A DNA stretch of 64,000 nucleotides from Massilia norwichensis (GCF_024753245.1 NZ_JANUGX010000003.1:219603-283602); one strand, 5' to 3'. Positions 26,207-36,125 are shown, counted from the stretch's first letter. Notes: generated by a model from the letters alone, not told the origin. Made by a program: numbers and translations.

Positions 26207-29200
26207 TCAATACACCTCACGGAGGTAGATCAAAGGACTACGATAAATGCCGAAGGTCGCGCGCGCTTGCGTGCTTGGCAACCACGGCGCGGCGCTGCTG
26301 TCGAACGTGTAGTCGACGCCGCCCAGGGTGCCGCGCGCCGGTGCGGCCAGCGTCAGCGTGCCCCTGCCGTCCGTGAGCCGCAGCGGATAGGTGCCGGCCA
26401 GCGCCAGCGGCGTGGCCGACTTGCAGGTGCCGGTCGCGTCCACGGCGAAGGCCTGGCGGCAGCTTTTGGCGACCGGCTTGATCGCCGAGCCCACCGTACT
26501 GTCGTCGTCGAAGTCGCCGAGCGTCCAGGCGCTACCGTTCCAGTACTGGACACTCACGGCCACCGGCAGGCGCATCAGGTCGGAGCCGAACACGTTCGGC
26601 ACGAACATGCGTCCTGCCACCACCATCAGGCCGCCCTCGTACTGGGTGTCGGCCGCGGCGCCGGCCGGGGTCAAGGAGCTGACGGTGACCTTGGTGGACG
26701 AGGTGCCGGCACCGCGGAATTCGTCCATGGCGGCGCGCAGATAAACCGCGGTCGGCGCGCCCCAGGTGGTGCTGGCGCTGCGCTTGGCCGGATCGTAGGG
26801 CGCGCCCAGGCGCCAGGTGGCGGTGCCGCCCAGGTCCGGGAAGTCGTTGGCGGCGGCGCCCGTCGGCCATCCCAGCTGCGTGCCGGGATCGGTGACGAAG
26901 GCGCCGACGCCAGGGGCCTGCGACAGGTTCGGCGCCTTCGATGCGGTCAGCGTCAGCGGCCGCGGCTTGGCGGGGTCGATGATGATATTCTGGTACAGCG
27001 CCAGCGGTGTCGGTCCGCCGCCGCCGGGCTTCGGCAGGCCGAAGGCCTTGACCGCGAACGTGAAGGGTTGCATCGAGTAGGTGCCGCCGTTGTTGACCGA
27101 TGCACCGGCCGCCGCCGGACAATTCATCGACGCCGGGCAGACGAAATTCGCGGTCGCCGTGGTCTCGAAATGGTCCGGATAAAAGCGGCCGACGACGCGC
27201 GTGCCGGCCATGAAGGAACCCATTGGGCTGGTGCTGGGACCGCCGACCTGGCCAGTACCGAGGTAATCCTCGAGCCAGGGGGTGATCGCGAGGTTGCCGG
27301 CTTCGAAATAGCGGGCCGTGACTTCGAACATATTGGTGAGGCCTGCCTTGGTGCTGCGCCTGAAGTCCTGGCCGGCCGCATCCTTGTCGAGTACCAGGGC
27401 ATCCTGCACCACGCCGGCCAGCGTATCGGTATTGGCGAACAGGCCCACTTTGGGCGAACCCTTCAGGTTGACGGCGAAGTAATCCAGTTCGAAGTCGAGA
27501 TCGAGGCTTTCCGCCGGCAGCACGCCCTTGAGCGCCGCGGCCTCGTTGCCGAAGCTTGGGGCCCATTTGCCGTCGGCCATCATCGCCCCGACCCGCATCA
27601 GGAAGGGTTCGCCGGCGACCGCGAAGCCGATGTCCGGCTTGGCCCAGTTGGTGCTACCAGACAGGCCACCCGGATCCTGGTAGTCGTCGCTGACGCGCAC
27701 GATGTCGCGGAAGCGGATCTCGGACGGCTTCGAAATGAAGTTCACCGTACCCATCAGGGTGCCGTAGACCCGCATCGACAGGGATACGCGGCCGACGTCG
27801 GCATAGAAGAACGGCCCCAGCACGCCGTTGTCGGCCAACACGCCGGTCGCCTTGTTGGCCGGCAGCTTGACGTTCACGGTCTTCGGGTTGCCGGCGCAAT
27901 CGAAATTGGTCAGGCCCGCATAGCTGATGGGCACATTGCCGGCATTCGGCAGGCAGCTGAAGCGCAGTTCGATCGGCAGCGTATTGTCCTTGGTGTCGAG
28001 CGCGGTCGCCACCTGCGCGCCGTCTTTGACCGTGACCGCGGTGATGTAGATCCTGGTATTGGTGTCGGCCGCCACCACCGGCCCGATGAACTTGTGGCAG
28101 CCGGCATCCGTCGGCACGGTCACGATCTTCTGGCCGGGCGTGCAGGATTCCTTGGTGAAGGCGACGCTGGCCCCGTAATAGTCGGTCGAGGAAGACGTGT
28201 TGCTCGCGCTGTTGTTCTTGCTGTTGTCGTCGCCGGTCACGCCCGACACGACCGCCGAATTGGTGTAGCTGGTGGTTTCGGCCGGCGTCACCGCGATGAC
28301 CAGCGGCGTCATCTTCGCGCCCGGCTTGACCGGACCGTTCTGGGTACAGGTGACCACGGTCTGGCCGGAAGTCTGCACGGCCGAGGTGCAATACCAGTTG
28401 GTGCCGCTGGTGCTCACCAGCTTCAGGCCGGCCGGCAGCGTGTCCACCACTTTCACCGGACCCACTTCGGCGTCGATGCCGACGTTGGTCACGGTCAGCG
28501 TGTAGTCGGTCGAGCTGCCCACCGTCAGGTCGCCGCTGCGGGTCATCGAGAGCGCCAGATCGGCGTTCGCGACATAGGGCATGGCGACGATTTCGGCGCT
28601 CAGGATCACCAGGTCCTGGCCGGACTGATAGACCGATGTGCCGGTGATCTGCCCCGGCTGGATCACCGGCGACTTGAGCGTATAGACGTCGAAGTCGACG
28701 CCGTAGGAGTATTTGTCGTTCCTGATATTGCTGGCGGAATTGAACTGGTTGCCCTTCGGGTTGAGCGAATCCGTCATCTCGTAGCCGTTGAACAGCAGGT
28801 CCTCGCCGCCCTGCGACAGGGTCGAGTCGCCTTCCCAGGTGATGTGGCCGACGCGGCCGGTGACATTGGCCGGCAAGGGATTCGGCACCTTGAAGTCGCC
28901 GAGGTCGATCTTCAGGCTGGAATTCTGGAAGTCCTTGAAACCCTCGTACAGGTTGAGCATGCGGAAGGGTTCGTCCGGATGCGAATAAATCACCACCAGC
29001 GCAAAGCCGCCGACCACGCCCTGCACCGTGCACCATGGGCGGCCATTGTCGACCTTCAGGTCGTTGAAGGTATACGTGCCGTTGCCCTTATTCTTCACGA
29101 TGGCGGTCACGTCGGCGGCGCCGCTGAAGTAGGTGTAGGTGGTGTAGTTGGCGTAGGACGTCGCCACATAGCGGCGCGTGATCGTGGTCGCGGACTTGAC

Positions 29201-29524
29201 CGGCGCCTCGACCGTGTTGCCGTTCAGGGTCACGCTGTAGTCCGGTGTCGTGCCCGAACCGGCCCAGTACAGTTGCGCACTCAGGATGGTGGCGCCGCTG
29301 GGGATGCCGGACAGCGAAGCGCTGACGGCGGTGCCGGTGGCGACCAGGCTGCAGGGATTGTTGTTGTTATTGTTGCGCAGGACGGCTTCGGTGCCGGTGA
29401 AGTTGACGGTGCCGCGGAAGCTCTGGAACAGCGAGATGGGCGTGTCGGCATGCGCCGCCGGCGCGGCGCCGAGCAGGATCATCGCCAGCAGCACCAGCGC
29501 ATGCACGACATGGCGCTGCATCAT
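26207..29524 (-). CDS. mshQ: MSHA biogenesis protein MshQ (large secreted pilus-locus protein)
   Basis: 1105 residues. A signal peptide (about 28 residues) leads to a DUF3344-like beta region starting DTPISLFQSFRGTVNFTG, with an Asn run of six near residue 48. A DUF11-like repeat lies around residues 320-440 (YTLTVTNVGIDAEVGPVKVVD). The C-terminal half is the DUF6701 domain typical of MshQ. It is expected outside the inner membrane, maybe a tip adhesin. The start is the first of two ATGs, coupled to mshP by ATGA. It has no strong terminator after it. Confidence 0.88.
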   Translation of the reverse strand: MMQRHVVHALVLLAMILLGAAPAAHADTPISLFQSFRGTVNFTGTEAVLRNNNNNNPCSLVATGTAVSASLSGIPSGATILSAQLYWAGSGTTPDYSVTLNGNTVEAPVKSATTITRRYVATSYANYTTYTYFSGAADVTAIVKNKGNGTYTFNDLKVDNGRPWCTVQGVVGGFALVVIYSHPDEPFRMLNLYEGFKDFQNSSLKIDLGDFKVPNPLPANVTGRVGHITWEGDSTLSQGGEDLLFNGYEMTDSLNPKGNQFNSASNIRNDKYSYGVDFDVYTLKSPVIQPGQITGTSVYQSGQDLVILSAEIVAMPYVANADLALSMTRSGDLTVGSSTDYTLTVTNVGIDAEVGPVKVVDTLPAGLKLVSTSGTNWYCTSAVQTSGQTVVTCTQNGPVKPGAKMTPLVIAVTPAETTSYTNSAVVSGVTGDDNSKNNSASNTSSSTDYYGASVAFTKESCTPGQKIVTVPTDAGCHKFIGPVVAADTNTRIYITAVTVKDGAQVATALDTKDNTLPIELRFSCLPNAGNVPISYAGLTNFDCAGNPKTVNVKLPANKATGVLADNGVLGPFFYADVGRVSLSMRVYGTLMGTVNFISKPSEIRFRDIVRVSDDYQDPGGLSGSTNWAKPDIGFAVAGEPFLMRVGAMMADGKWAPSFGNEAAALKGVLPAESLDLDFELDYFAVNLKGSPKVGLFANTDTLAGVVQDALVLDKDAAGQDFRRSTKAGLTNMFEVTARYFEAGNLAITPWLEDYLGTGQVGGPSTSPMGSFMAGTRVVGRFYPDHFETTATANFVCPASMNCPAAAGASVNNGGTYSMQPFTFAVKAFGLPKPGGGGPTPLALYQNIIIDPAKPRPLTLTASKAPNLSQAPGVGAFVTDPGTQLGWPTGAAANDFPDLGGTATWRLGAPYDPAKRSASTTWGAPTAVYLRAAMDEFRGAGTSSTKVTVSSLTPAGAAADTQYEGGLMVVAGRMFVPNVFGSDLMRLPVAVSVQYWNGSAWTLGDFDDDSTVGSAIKPVAKSCRQAFAVDATGTCKSATPLALAGTYPLRLTDGRGTLTLAAPARGTLGGVDYTFDSSAAPWLPSTQARATFGIYRSPLIYLREVY

Positions 29525-29943
29525 AGTTCGGCCTCCAGGGTGCGGCTGACCGATTCGGCCTTGTTCACGTTGACGCAGTTGCCGTTTGCGTCGGGCAGGT
29601 TGCAGGACACGGAGCGGATCAGGAAACGGGCCAGGTCGCCGCTGCCGAGCGTGGTGCAGCTGACGTTGACGGTGAAGGCGGACAGCGAGGTCCCGGCCGG
29701 CATCGGGAACGAGCTCATGGCCGCGCAGCTGTTGTTGCGCCTGCGCTGGAACACGCCCCATTCGAGGCCGGCGCGCGCCGCCTGGTAGGCTTGCGCCCCC
29801 ATCAGGTCGAGGTTGGCGCTGCTCTGCTGGCTGGTATAGATGCCGACCATCGCCACCCCGAGTGCGGACAGCACGACCAGCAGGAAGATGGCGGTAACGA
29901 TGCCGACGCCGGCCTGGCGCCGCAAGCGGAGGATGCGATTCAT
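29521..29943 (-). CDS. mshP: MSHA minor pilin-like protein MshP
   Basis: 140 residues. After a basic start the segment QAGVGIVTAIFLLVVLSALG gives a pilin-like helix, but the Glu at +5 is missing, as is usual for MshP. The body includes SSANLDLMGAQAYQAARAGLEWG. It overlaps mshO upstream (ATGA) and mshQ downstream. Confidence 0.83.
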   Translation of the reverse strand: MNRILRLRRQAGVGIVTAIFLLVVLSALGVAMVGIYTSQQSSANLDLMGAQAYQAARAGLEWGVFQRRRNNSCAAMSSFPMPAGTSLSAFTVNVSCTTLGSGDLARFLIRSVSCNLPDANGNCVNVNKAESVSRTLEAEL

Positions 29944-30890
29944 GGCGTATTGTCGACGTGGACCTGGTGTACCAGGCGGACGGTGGCGGGATTGTCGTTA
30001 CGGCCGCGCAGTTCGAGCGCGATCCGTACCAGGCCGGTGCGCTGCGATGCCGCGCTGCCGTAGCTGAAGATGTCGTTGCAGCTCTTGAGATTGGTCGCGA
30101 CCAGGGCCCGCTTCGCACTGGCAGGCGGCGGCCCCGGCTCCTTCGTGATCGGGTAGTTCCAGGCGCGCCACAGGTCGGCGCGGCCGTTGCTGTTGGTGAC
30201 GCAGTAGAAGCTGACCGGGCCGCTCACGACCTGGAAGCGCTGCAGCGGCGACTGCAGCGGCGTGTCCTGCCAGGCGAAGGGATTGGCTGCGAGGGTGATC
30301 CGGTAGCCGCTGACCGTCACGCCGTTGATGGTGCCGCTGTAGCTGGCGATGCCGGTGATGCAGGCGATGTTGCCGGCCGCGCTGGCGGCGCCGGCACAGG
30401 GCGTGTTGATGTTCACGCCGGTATCGGCAAGCGCATAGGCATTGGCCGGTTCGAAGCCTTGGCCAAGGTTGTAGACCACCACGAAATCGCCGGCGCGCAC
30501 GCTCGAGAACGAGGACGGCGGACCGGCGGCGATGAAGTCCAGATCGGCCTTGTCCTCGAAGCTGAGCACGACGTTGTCCGGCACACCGTCGTCGGTGGAC
30601 AGGTAGCGCGCGCCCGAGCGGGTCTGCAGCAGTTCGAGCTGGCTGTTGTTCGCGCTCACGCGGAGACTGTTCGGCAGCGCCAGGCGGATGTCGCGCGCGA
30701 TGCGTCGCAGCGCGAGGTCGGCCTGGTCGGTCAGTTCGGCGCGATCGACGGCGTCGCGATAGCTGAGAATGGGTGCGCGGATGAACACGGCGACCATGCC
30801 GGCCACGATCCCGATGATCACGATCGTCAGGACCACCTCGACCAGGGTGAAGCCGCGGCTGCGGGCAGGAAGTGCGAAACGGCGCATCAT
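29940..30890 (-). CDS. mshO: MSHA minor pilin MshO
   Basis: 316 residues. The type III prepilin signal is cut at SRG|FTLVEVV, with Glu at +5, then a helix with GIVAGMVAVF. The larger globular domain carries a DQADLALRRIARDIR segment common in PulJ/MshO-type pilins. It probably caps the pilus with MshP and MshD. The ATG of the next gene overlaps by 4 bp. Confidence 0.87.
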   Translation of the reverse strand: MMRRFALPARSRGFTLVEVVLTIVIIGIVAGMVAVFIRAPILSYRDAVDRAELTDQADLALRRIARDIRLALPNSLRVSANNSQLELLQTRSGARYLSTDDGVPDNVVLSFEDKADLDFIAAGPPSSFSSVRAGDFVVVYNLGQGFEPANAYALADTGVNINTPCAGAASAAGNIACITGIASYSGTINGVTVSGYRITLAANPFAWQDTPLQSPLQRFQVVSGPVSFYCVTNSNGRADLWRAWNYPITKEPGPPPASAKRALVATNLKSCNDIFSYGSAASQRTGLVRIALELRGRNDNPATVRLVHQVHVDNTP

Positions 30891-31495
30891 AGGTGGTTGG
30901 GCGCGTAGCGCGTGCGGTAGCCGTCCAGCGCCAGGGTCTGGCCGTCGAAGCTGACCTCGACGGTGATGCGCAGCACCTCGGTATCGGCCGAACTGCCCGG
31001 CGCGCCGATGCCGTTCAGGGCCACCGGCTGGATCATGAGGCGCGCCGTATAGCCGGTCACGTCGAGCGGCGTACCGTTGGCGTCGACCAGCACATTGCCC
31101 GCATTGTCGAAGGCGGCAGTGCGCACACCGGGCGCGGCGACGTAATCGTTGACGTTGTCGAAGGGCCGGCCGTTGGTGGCGCCGGTCGGTTCGGGACTGA
31201 GCTGGCCCCAGGCTTCGGGAATGCTGCAGTTCGCCGTCGCGGTGACGGCATCGGCGTCGCCGGCGTTCGGATCGGCCGGGTCGCAATAGGTGAATCCGGC
31301 CAGTTCGACTTCTTCGAGCAGGCCTTCGGCGATGATCAGCGCCTGCTTGCGGCGCACCGGGTCGACGCTGCCGCGGTTGGTCAGGTTCATGACCGTCAAA
31401 ATGCCGCCGACGGCAATCGCGACGATGACCAGAAAGAGAATGAGCTCGATCAGCGTCACCCCGCGCTGGCGCAGCGAGGGACGGTCAATAGACAT
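30887..31495 (-). CDS. mshD: MSHA minor pilin MshD
   Basis: 202 residues. The prepilin site is RQRG|VTLIELI (Glu at +5), and the helix continues FLVIVAIAVGGILTVM. The position between mshC and mshO and the size fit MshD. The mature part carries VRRKQALIIAEGLLEEVE, common in GspI/MshD-type pilins. It overlaps the end of mshC by 11 bp. Confidence 0.85.
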   Translation of the reverse strand: MSIDRPSLRQRGVTLIELILFLVIVAIAVGGILTVMNLTNRGSVDPVRRKQALIIAEGLLEEVELAGFTYCDPADPNAGDADAVTATANCSIPEAWGQLSPEPTGATNGRPFDNVNDYVAAPGVRTAAFDNAGNVLVDANGTPLDVTGYTARLMIQPVALNGIGAPGSSADTEVLRITVEVSFDGQTLALDGYRTRYAPNHL

Positions 31496-32069
31496 AGCCG
31501 GTTTCCTGGTCGACGGCGATGGTGCGGCTGACGCCGTCGCCGGCGACCGTCATTTTGAGGCCGGCGAAGCTGCTGTCGCCGCTGTCGGTGGCGAGGTAGG
31601 GACGGCCCAGACCATTGAAATAGAAACCGCCGGCCGCAACCGGATTCAGGGTCAGGGTGGCGCCGGACGGGACGCCTTCGCAATGCCAGGCCTCCACGTA
31701 CGCGCCGCCGGCGGTGCAGAAAGCGCGCGTGCCGGCACTGCCGCTATTGCTGCCGGAGGGCGCGGCGATACGATCGGTGCAGGGATTGGTGGCGCTGTAG
31801 CAGAGGCGGATGCCGCCGCTGCCGGCCTGCACGTAGACCGGGCGGTTCTGCGCGACCGCGAGCTTCTGGGCGTAGCGCAGCATGGCGGCGCCCTGGTCGG
31901 CGAAGCTGGCGGCGTCGAAGCCGGTGCGGTTGAAATAACGCGCGCCGGCGACACTGGCGAGGATGCCGGTCAGGACCAGGACGACGATGAGTTCGACTAG
32001 CGTGAAGCCGGCTGAGTGGCGGCGGTTGGGAGCACGGCCTTGCGTTTTGCCCGTGACGAGGCGATGCAT
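31485..32069 (-). CDS. mshC: MSHA minor pilin MshC
   Basis: 194 residues. The prepilin site is SAG|FTLVELI with Glu at +5; GspH/MshC-like mature region follows, with cysteines that may pair. Position after mshA and before mshD matches MshC. The start is the ATG at 32069, 20 bp after the mshA stop. Confidence 0.85.
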   Translation of the reverse strand: MHRLVTGKTQGRAPNRRHSAGFTLVELIVVLVLTGILASVAGARYFNRTGFDAASFADQGAAMLRYAQKLAVAQNRPVYVQAGSGGIRLCYSATNPCTDRIAAPSGSNSGSAGTRAFCTAGGAYVEAWHCEGVPSGATLTLNPVAAGGFYFNGLGRPYLATDSGDSSFAGLKMTVAGDGVSRTIAVDQETGYVY

Positions 32070-32089
32070 GCGCCGTGCTCCCGAGGGGA

Positions 32090-32581
32090 TCAGCCGCAGT
32101 TGCTGACGTCGATGGCGACGGTCGGCGTGGCCTGGGTGGCGCTGGCCGGGGTGTAGGTCACGCGGCAGTTGGTGATGTTGGCGGCGGTCACGCCGGTCGG
32201 CGAGACGGTGAAGGTGCTTGGAGGGGTGGTGGTCGAACCCGGCGCCGGGTTGACATCGTAGTCAGTCGTGCTCAGGCCGGCAGCAGTGGCCAGGCCGCCG
32301 CTCACCGACGGATAGCCCAGGGTCATCGGCACATCCGTGCCTTCCATCGTTACTTTCGTGGCGTAGGCGGTCGGGTTCACCAGGAACTGGCCATGGCTCA
32401 TGGCGACAACCGAATTGATCGAAGCCTTGGCTGCCTGCAGCTTGGCGGCACGCGCATCCTTGCTCAGGTCCGAAAACTTCGGCAGCGCAGTCGCAGCCAG
32501 AATGCCCAGGATAACGATCACGACGATCAGTTCGATCAGGGTGAAACCGCCCTGTGCCTGGACCTTGAAATTCTTGTTCAT
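32090..32581 (-). CDS. mshA: MSHA major pilin MshA
   Basis: 163 residues. The prepilin site is [21 protein letters not shown], an almost ideal type IVa pilin start; the mature domain is rich in Thr/Ser/Ala and holds a final Cys pair. As the best pilin by sequence it is taken as the structural subunit. The ATG at 32581 with GGAG upstream is preferred to a TTG one codon earlier. The gap to the upstream prepilin is 63 bp. Confidence 0.88.
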   Translation of the reverse strand: MNKNFKVQAQGGFTLIELIVVIVILGILAATALPKFSDLSKDARAAKLQAAKASINSVVAMSHGQFLVNPTAYATKVTMEGTDVPMTLGYPSVSGGLATAAGLSTTDYDVNPAPGSTTTPPSTFTVSPTGVTAANITNCRVTYTPASATQATPTVAIDVSNCG

Positions 32582-32644
32582 CAAATTCTCCGAAAAAAGT
32601 GAAGTGGGTGCGGAATGGACGCCGCTTGTGGTAATAACGACCGC

Positions 32645-33124
32645 CTATCCGCTGACTTGATTCAGGGCCAGGCTCTTGCTATCTGTGCGTACAAATTCTA
32701 CCTTGAATCTCAGCAACTTCGATGCACTGAAAGTAAAACTTTTAGTGTTTTTGGGCAAATAAATAAGGGTTTTGTCGCGTGGGTCAAACACCCAGCCGGA
32801 CTGCCCGATCTGCTCCGGTTCGGGCGCGTAGTACTCGCCCAGGTAGTTCGCCGGTTTCCAGGACAGGAGCTTGATCGGATTGTCGGCGGCGAGCCGCCGC
32901 AGGTCCTGTTCGCGGCCCTTCGATGCCAGTTGTCCGGCCCGTACCGCGAGCGAGGTGCGGAGCGCCGCCACGACATGGTTCGCAGCCGTGATCTCGGCCT
33001 GCTCGCGATAGTATTCGACGCGGTTCAGCATGACCGCGCTGACGATGCTGGACACCAGCACCACCACCGAAAACTCCAGCAGCGTGAAGCCGCCCTGCCC
33101 TTTGTTGCGCATGATGCTTTTCAT
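32645..33124 (-). CDS. MSHA prepilin-like protein at the MshB/MshF position
   Basis: 159 residues. The prepilin site is QGG|FTLLEFSVVVLV with Glu at +5. The rest is a short soluble part with an Arg-rich ELR region and IYLPKNTKSF near the end. It lies where MshF and MshB are found in Vibrio, so either name is possible. The ATG overlaps the mshG stop (ATGA). Confidence 0.8.
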   Translation of the reverse strand: MKSIMRNKGQGGFTLLEFSVVVLVSSIVSAVMLNRVEYYREQAEITAANHVVAALRTSLAVRAGQLASKGREQDLRRLAADNPIKLLSWKPANYLGEYYAPEPEQIGQSGWVFDPRDKTLIYLPKNTKSFTFSASKLLRFKVEFVRTDSKSLALNQVSG

Positions 33125-34371
33125 TTGTTGTGCAGGGCAGCCTTGCCCATGTCCCAGATCGGCAGGAAGATACCCAGCGCCAGCACCAGCACCATCGCAC
33201 CCAGGAAGGTGATCAGGATCGGTTCGATCTGGCTCGACAGGGTCTTCAGTTCGTAGTCCACTTCGCGCTCGTACATCATCGCGATCTCGTCCATCAGGTC
33301 GTCGAGCGAGCCGGCTTCTTCGCCCACCGCGATCATCTGCAGCACGATGGGCGTGAACACGTGGGCGTTGCCGGCGGTGCGCAGGATGCTTTCGCCGCGC
33401 TCGACGCCGTCGCGCATCTGCTCGATGCGCATCGACAGGTAGGCGTTGTCGGCGGTCTGCGACACCACGGTCAGCGCCTGCACGATCGGCACGCCGCTGC
33501 GGATCGACAGCGCGAAACTGCGCGCGAAGCGGGCCATGGTGGCCTTGTGGATGATCTTGCCGGCGATCGGCAGCTTGAGCTTGTAGCGGTCCCAGGTCAG
33601 GCGGCCGGCCGTGGTGCGCGTCCAGGCGCGGAAACCGAAGAAGGCCGCGCCGGCGCCGGTGGCGAACGCCGGCCACCAGGCGACCGTGAAGCGCGAAAAG
33701 CCGATCAGCATCTGCGTCACCATCGGCAGCTCGGCGTGAAAGCTCTTGAACACGGTTTCGAACTGCGGGATCACGAACACGTTCACCACCACCATCGCGG
33801 CGATCATCGCGATCACGACGAAGGTCGGATAGCGCAGCGCCGTCTTCACGCGCTCGCGCATGTCGCGGTCGAATTCGAGGTGGTCGAACAGGCGGAGGAA
33901 GACTTCTTCCAGGCGGCCGGTCATCTCGCCGACCCGCACCATCGCCAGGTAGAAGGGGCTGAACACGTCGGTATGGCGGCGCATCGCACTCGACAGTTCG
34001 CGGCCGGCGTCCAGCGATTCGCGCAGGTCGCGCAGCACCGCGCCGAAGCTCTTGTTGACGGCCGACTCCTGCAGGCCGGCCAGGCCGCGCATGATCGGCA
34101 CGCCCGACTTCAGCAGGGTGTAGATCTGGCGGCTGAACAGCTGCACGTCGAGCGAGGTCACCTTCTTCCGGAACAGGCGCTCGCGCAGGCTTTCCTTGCT
34201 GCCGCTGCCGGCGGCGCCGGAGGTCGCCTTGCGCGTGGTCGGGCTGATGTCGAGCGGGGTCACGCCGCTGCCGAACAGCTGGTCGGCGATGGCGCCGGGG
34301 TCGACGCCTTCCAGCACGCCGGCCACCAGTTCGCCGCTGCCATTGCGGCCTTTGTAGGCAAAGAACGGCAC
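33121..34371 (-). CDS. mshG: MSHA platform protein MshG (GspF/PilC family)
   Basis: 416 residues with two T2SSF domains: cytoplasmic domain one around 75-195, membrane helix, second domain around 275-400 and a final helix. It forms the inner-membrane platform acted on by MshE. The start is a GTG at 34371, with GGAG inside the end of mshE, 3 bp away. Confidence 0.92.
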   Translation of the reverse strand: MPFFAYKGRNGSGELVAGVLEGVDPGAIADQLFGSGVTPLDISPTTRKATSGAAGSGSKESLRERLFRKKVTSLDVQLFSRQIYTLLKSGVPIMRGLAGLQESAVNKSFGAVLRDLRESLDAGRELSSAMRRHTDVFSPFYLAMVRVGEMTGRLEEVFLRLFDHLEFDRDMRERVKTALRYPTFVVIAMIAAMVVVNVFVIPQFETVFKSFHAELPMVTQMLIGFSRFTVAWWPAFATGAGAAFFGFRAWTRTTAGRLTWDRYKLKLPIAGKIIHKATMARFARSFALSIRSGVPIVQALTVVSQTADNAYLSMRIEQMRDGVERGESILRTAGNAHVFTPIVLQMIAVGEEAGSLDDLMDEIAMMYEREVDYELKTLSSQIEPILITFLGAMVLVLALGIFLPIWDMGKAALHNK

Positions 34372-34374
34372 CGC

Positions 34375-36081
34375 TCAATCCTCCAGCTGGTTACTGACGC
34401 GCATGGCTTCCTGCACCGTGGTCCGGCCCTGGACCGCCAGCCGCACCGCGCTGCGGCGCAGGGTCTCGCCGCGCATCTCGGCGTGGGCCGCCTTCAGGAA
34501 GTGACCGGGGTCCGGGTGGTTGATCGCCTCGTGCACGGCGCGGGTCATCTCCAGCAGCTCGTAGACGCCGGTACGGCCGCGGTAGCCGGTGCCGTTGCAG
34601 TGCGAGCAGCCGCGCCCGTGGAACAGCGGCACGCTGTCGGCCTTGTCGCCGAGTTCGGCGCGCAGCCAGGCACGCTCCGGCGCCGGCACCGCGTGCGGCT
34701 GGGTGCAGCTTTCGCAGATCACGCGCACCAGGCGCTGGGCCAGCACGGCCTGCAGCGAGCCGCCGACCATGTAGCGCGGCACGCCCATGTCCATCAGGCG
34801 CAGCGGCGTCGAGGCCGCATCGTTGGTGTGCAGGGTCGACAGCACCAGGTGGCCGGTCATGGCGGCGCGCAGGCCGATCTGGGCGGTTTCCTGGTCGCGC
34901 ATCTCGCCGACCAGCACGATGTCCGGGTCCTGGCGCAGCGCGCTGCGCAGCACGCGCGCGAAATTCAGTTCGATCTTGTCGTTGACCTGCACCTGGTTGA
35001 TGCCGGGCAGGCGGTATTCGACCGGGTCCTCGACCGTAATCAGCTTCTTCTCGACCGAGTTCAGTTCGGCCAGTGCGCTGTACAGGGTCGTGGTCTTGCC
35101 GGAACCGGTGGGCCCGGTCACCAGCACCAGGCCGTTCGGACGCTGGACGATGGCGCGGAAACGCTCGACCAGGCGCGGGTGCATGCCGATCGCGTCCAGG
35201 CGCAGATTCATGCCGACCTGGTTCAGGAGACGCATGACCACCGATTCGCCGTACTGGGTCGGCATGGTCGAGATACGCACGTCGATGCGCTGGTTGCGCA
35301 CCTTGACTGCGAAGCGGCCGTCCTGCGGCAAACGCTTTTCGGAGATGTCGAGGTCGGCCATCAGCTTCAGGCGCAGCGCCAGCGGGGTCGCGATCTTGAT
35401 GTCGGCCTCGGTCTGCAGGTGCAGCACGCCGTCGATGCGGAAGCGGATCTGCAGGCGCCCGTCCTGCGGTTCGATGTGGATGTCCGAGGCGCGCACCTGG
35501 GCGGCATCGTCGAACACCGACTGCAGCAGCTTGACGACCGGCGCTTCTTCGAGGCCGGAGTTGGAGGCCAGCGCGCCGAAGTCGACGGACGTGGTGTCGC
35601 CCAAGTCCTGCTCCAGCTCGCGCGCCAGGCCGGTGATCTCGCCGGTGCGGCGGTAGATGCGGTCGATCGCCTGCAAGACCTCGGTCTCGTTGACGACCGC
35701 CAGCTCGACGCCCTTCTTCAGCAGGCGCGCGATCTCGTCGTAGGCGAACAGGTCGGTCGGATCGGACACGCCGACCAGCACGGTTTCACGGCGGTCTTCC
35801 AGCACCAGCGCGCGGAAACGCCGCGCCTGGGTCTCGGGCAGCAGCCGGACCACGTCCTGGTTGATGTTATAAAACTTGAGGTTGATGTAAGGGATGCCCA
35901 TCTGGCGCGCCAGCGCGCCCGAGATCTGCTCCTCGGTGACATAGCTGTTCTCGACGAACACGCGGCCCAGCTTGCGGCCGGTACGCTTCTGGTCGGCCAG
36001 TGCCGCATTCAGCTGCTCTTCCGAGAGCAGCTTCTGTTGCACCAGGATTTCCCCGAGCCGGACTTTTTCTGGCCTCGCCAT
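34375..36081 (-). CDS. mshE: MSHA extension ATPase MshE (c-di-GMP-binding GspE/PilB family)
   Basis: 568 residues. The N-terminus has two MshEN motifs (RLGEILVQQKLLSEEQ near 8 and KLGRVFVENSYVTEEQ near 37), which bind c-di-GMP in Vibrio MshE. The GspE core has Walker A GPTGSGKTTT, Walker B LVGEMRDQETAQ and a C-terminal tetra-Cys zinc site (CESC, CSHC). It powers pilus extension. It leads the whole cluster, behind a 229-bp control region. Confidence 0.95.
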   Translation of the reverse strand: MARPEKVRLGEILVQQKLLSEEQLNAALADQKRTGRKLGRVFVENSYVTEEQISGALARQMGIPYINLKFYNINQDVVRLLPETQARRFRALVLEDRRETVLVGVSDPTDLFAYDEIARLLKKGVELAVVNETEVLQAIDRIYRRTGEITGLARELEQDLGDTTSVDFGALASNSGLEEAPVVKLLQSVFDDAAQVRASDIHIEPQDGRLQIRFRIDGVLHLQTEADIKIATPLALRLKLMADLDISEKRLPQDGRFAVKVRNQRIDVRISTMPTQYGESVVMRLLNQVGMNLRLDAIGMHPRLVERFRAIVQRPNGLVLVTGPTGSGKTTTLYSALAELNSVEKKLITVEDPVEYRLPGINQVQVNDKIELNFARVLRSALRQDPDIVLVGEMRDQETAQIGLRAAMTGHLVLSTLHTNDAASTPLRLMDMGVPRYMVGGSLQAVLAQRLVRVICESCTQPHAVPAPERAWLRAELGDKADSVPLFHGRGCSHCNGTGYRGRTGVYELLEMTRAVHEAINHPDPGHFLKAAHAEMRGETLRRSAVRLAVQGRTTVQEAMRVSNQLED

Positions 36082-36125
36082 GACACCCTTTAACGTTTTG
36101 TAGGACTAGTCCTTCAATTGTAAAA

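Noticed and set aside
26267..29788. A 1173-codon open frame on the plus strand over mshQ
   Set aside because: Composition is Arg/His/Gly-rich with no motif; mshQ on the other strand fits its operon and family.
33130..36093. A 987-codon plus-strand frame over mshE and mshG
   Set aside because: It is antisense to two genes with clear ATPase and GspF domains.
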